A stretch of 5,351 bases of DNA, from NCBI GenBank assembly GCA_944391265.1, contig CALXSX010000094.1, forward strand, positions 1 to 5,351, given 5' to 3'. The translations under genes were made by a program, and so were the position numbers. This stretch comes from an uncultured Clostridia bacterium (lineage in GTDB: Bacteria > Bacillota > Clostridia > UBA1381). A model generated the notes under the pieces. The model saw only the letters and a list, made by a program, of their open reading frames with translations, ran no database searches and was not told where the DNA came from. Of the stretch, positions 5,047 to 5,351 are shown piece by piece; the stretch's first letter is position 1, and every line of letters begins with the position of its first letter.

Positions 5047-5351
5047 ATGATAAGGTTATACGAGGTAAGGCTTGAAATAGACGAGCCGACAGAGACTCTT
5101 GAAAGAAAATGCTCCGAGCTTCTCGGAGCGCATGTGAAGAACGTGCACCTTGTTAAAAGGTCGATTGACGCAAGACGTAAGAGTGATATTTTTTATTCGT
5201 GTACGGTTGACTGCGAGACGGACGGCAGGATTCATATGTCAAAGCACGTGCGGCACGCACAGGTGAGTGAGCAGGTCTACGAATTTCCGCACTTTCAGCC
5301 GGCAGGAACGGTAGTTGTGGCCGGCAGCGGCCCGGCCGGCCTTTTCTGTGC
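5047..5351 (+). CDS. FAD-dependent dehydrogenase, COG2509 type (partial, 3' end outside window)
   Basis: The frame is open from ATG 5047 to the window edge, giving 101 complete codons. The product starts MIRLYEVRLEIDEPTE, followed by the family's N-terminal module of roughly 85 residues with KRSIDARRKSDIFYSCTVD (about 38-56). Then comes a Rossmann FAD-binding start, TVVVAGSGPAGLF, with the GxGxxG motif. This layout matches uncharacterised FAD-dependent dehydrogenases of about 450-550 residues; substrate unknown. The likely Shine-Dalgarno is AAAGGA at 5029-5034 with a long 12-nt spacing, so translation may be modest. Transcription probably comes from the promoter at 4854, through the terminator-like hairpin at 4935-4996, which would make it subject to attenuation; no other promoter is evident between 4997 and 5046. 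Confidence 0.87.
   Translation, partial: MIRLYEVRLEIDEPTETLERKCSELLGAHVKNVHLVKRSIDARRKSDIFYSCTVDCETDGRIHMSKHVRHAQVSEQVYEFPHFQPAGTVVVAGSGPAGLFC

Noticed and set aside
4830..5075. An 81-codon plus-strand open frame spanning the yuiD 3' end, the structured region and the start of the FAD-dehydrogenase gene
   Set aside because: It has no Shine-Dalgarno, overlaps real genes at both ends in another frame, runs through promoter and terminator signals, and has no recognisable protein pattern.

Overview
The window looks like chromosomal housekeeping DNA from a Firmicute of the class Clostridia. I base this on gene order (nusB, a TsaD-like protein, xseA, xseB, ispA, divergent PAP2), purine-rich Shine-Dalgarno sites, a TTG start and tightly packed one-direction genes. 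I cannot name a genus. All protein-coding genes are on the plus strand. I see no mobile element, CRISPR array, tRNA or rRNA.

Region 1 (1-558): the 3' tail of a gene whose C-terminus resembles an ABC-F ATPase runs by a TAATG overlap into dtd, a D-aminoacyl-tRNA deacylase.

Region 2 (559-648): a short AT-rich gap with a perfect TATAAT and a poor -35, the likely start of the next transcription unit.

Region 3 (649-4298): a compact operon. It holds nusB (antitermination factor), a divergent TsaD/Kae1-like ASKHA protein, xseA and xseB (both subunits of exonuclease VII) and ispA (farnesyl diphosphate synthase). Genes are joined by an ATGA overlap, a 38-nt overlap, a 23-nt gap and a 12-nt gap, so translational coupling is likely.

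Region 4 (4299-4837): an intergenic stretch with two inverted repeats leads to a YuiD-type divergent PAP2 membrane protein. This gene probably belongs to the same unit, since it sits next to ispA and I find no promoter for it.

Region 5 (4838-5046): this is the part least explained by known genes. A near-consensus sigma-A promoter (TTGACC, 17 nt, TAAAAT) is followed by about 100 nt that can fold into three consecutive hairpins. The last is a roughly 20-bp interrupted stem ending in seven Ts. All three loops expose C-rich, Shine-Dalgarno-complementary sequence (AAUCC, CAGUCCUA, ACCUCC). It is either a small RNA with its own terminator or a terminator-type leader of the next gene.

Region 6 (5047-5351): the N-terminal part of a COG2509-type FAD-dependent dehydrogenase, cut by the window edge just after its GSGPAG nucleotide-binding motif.
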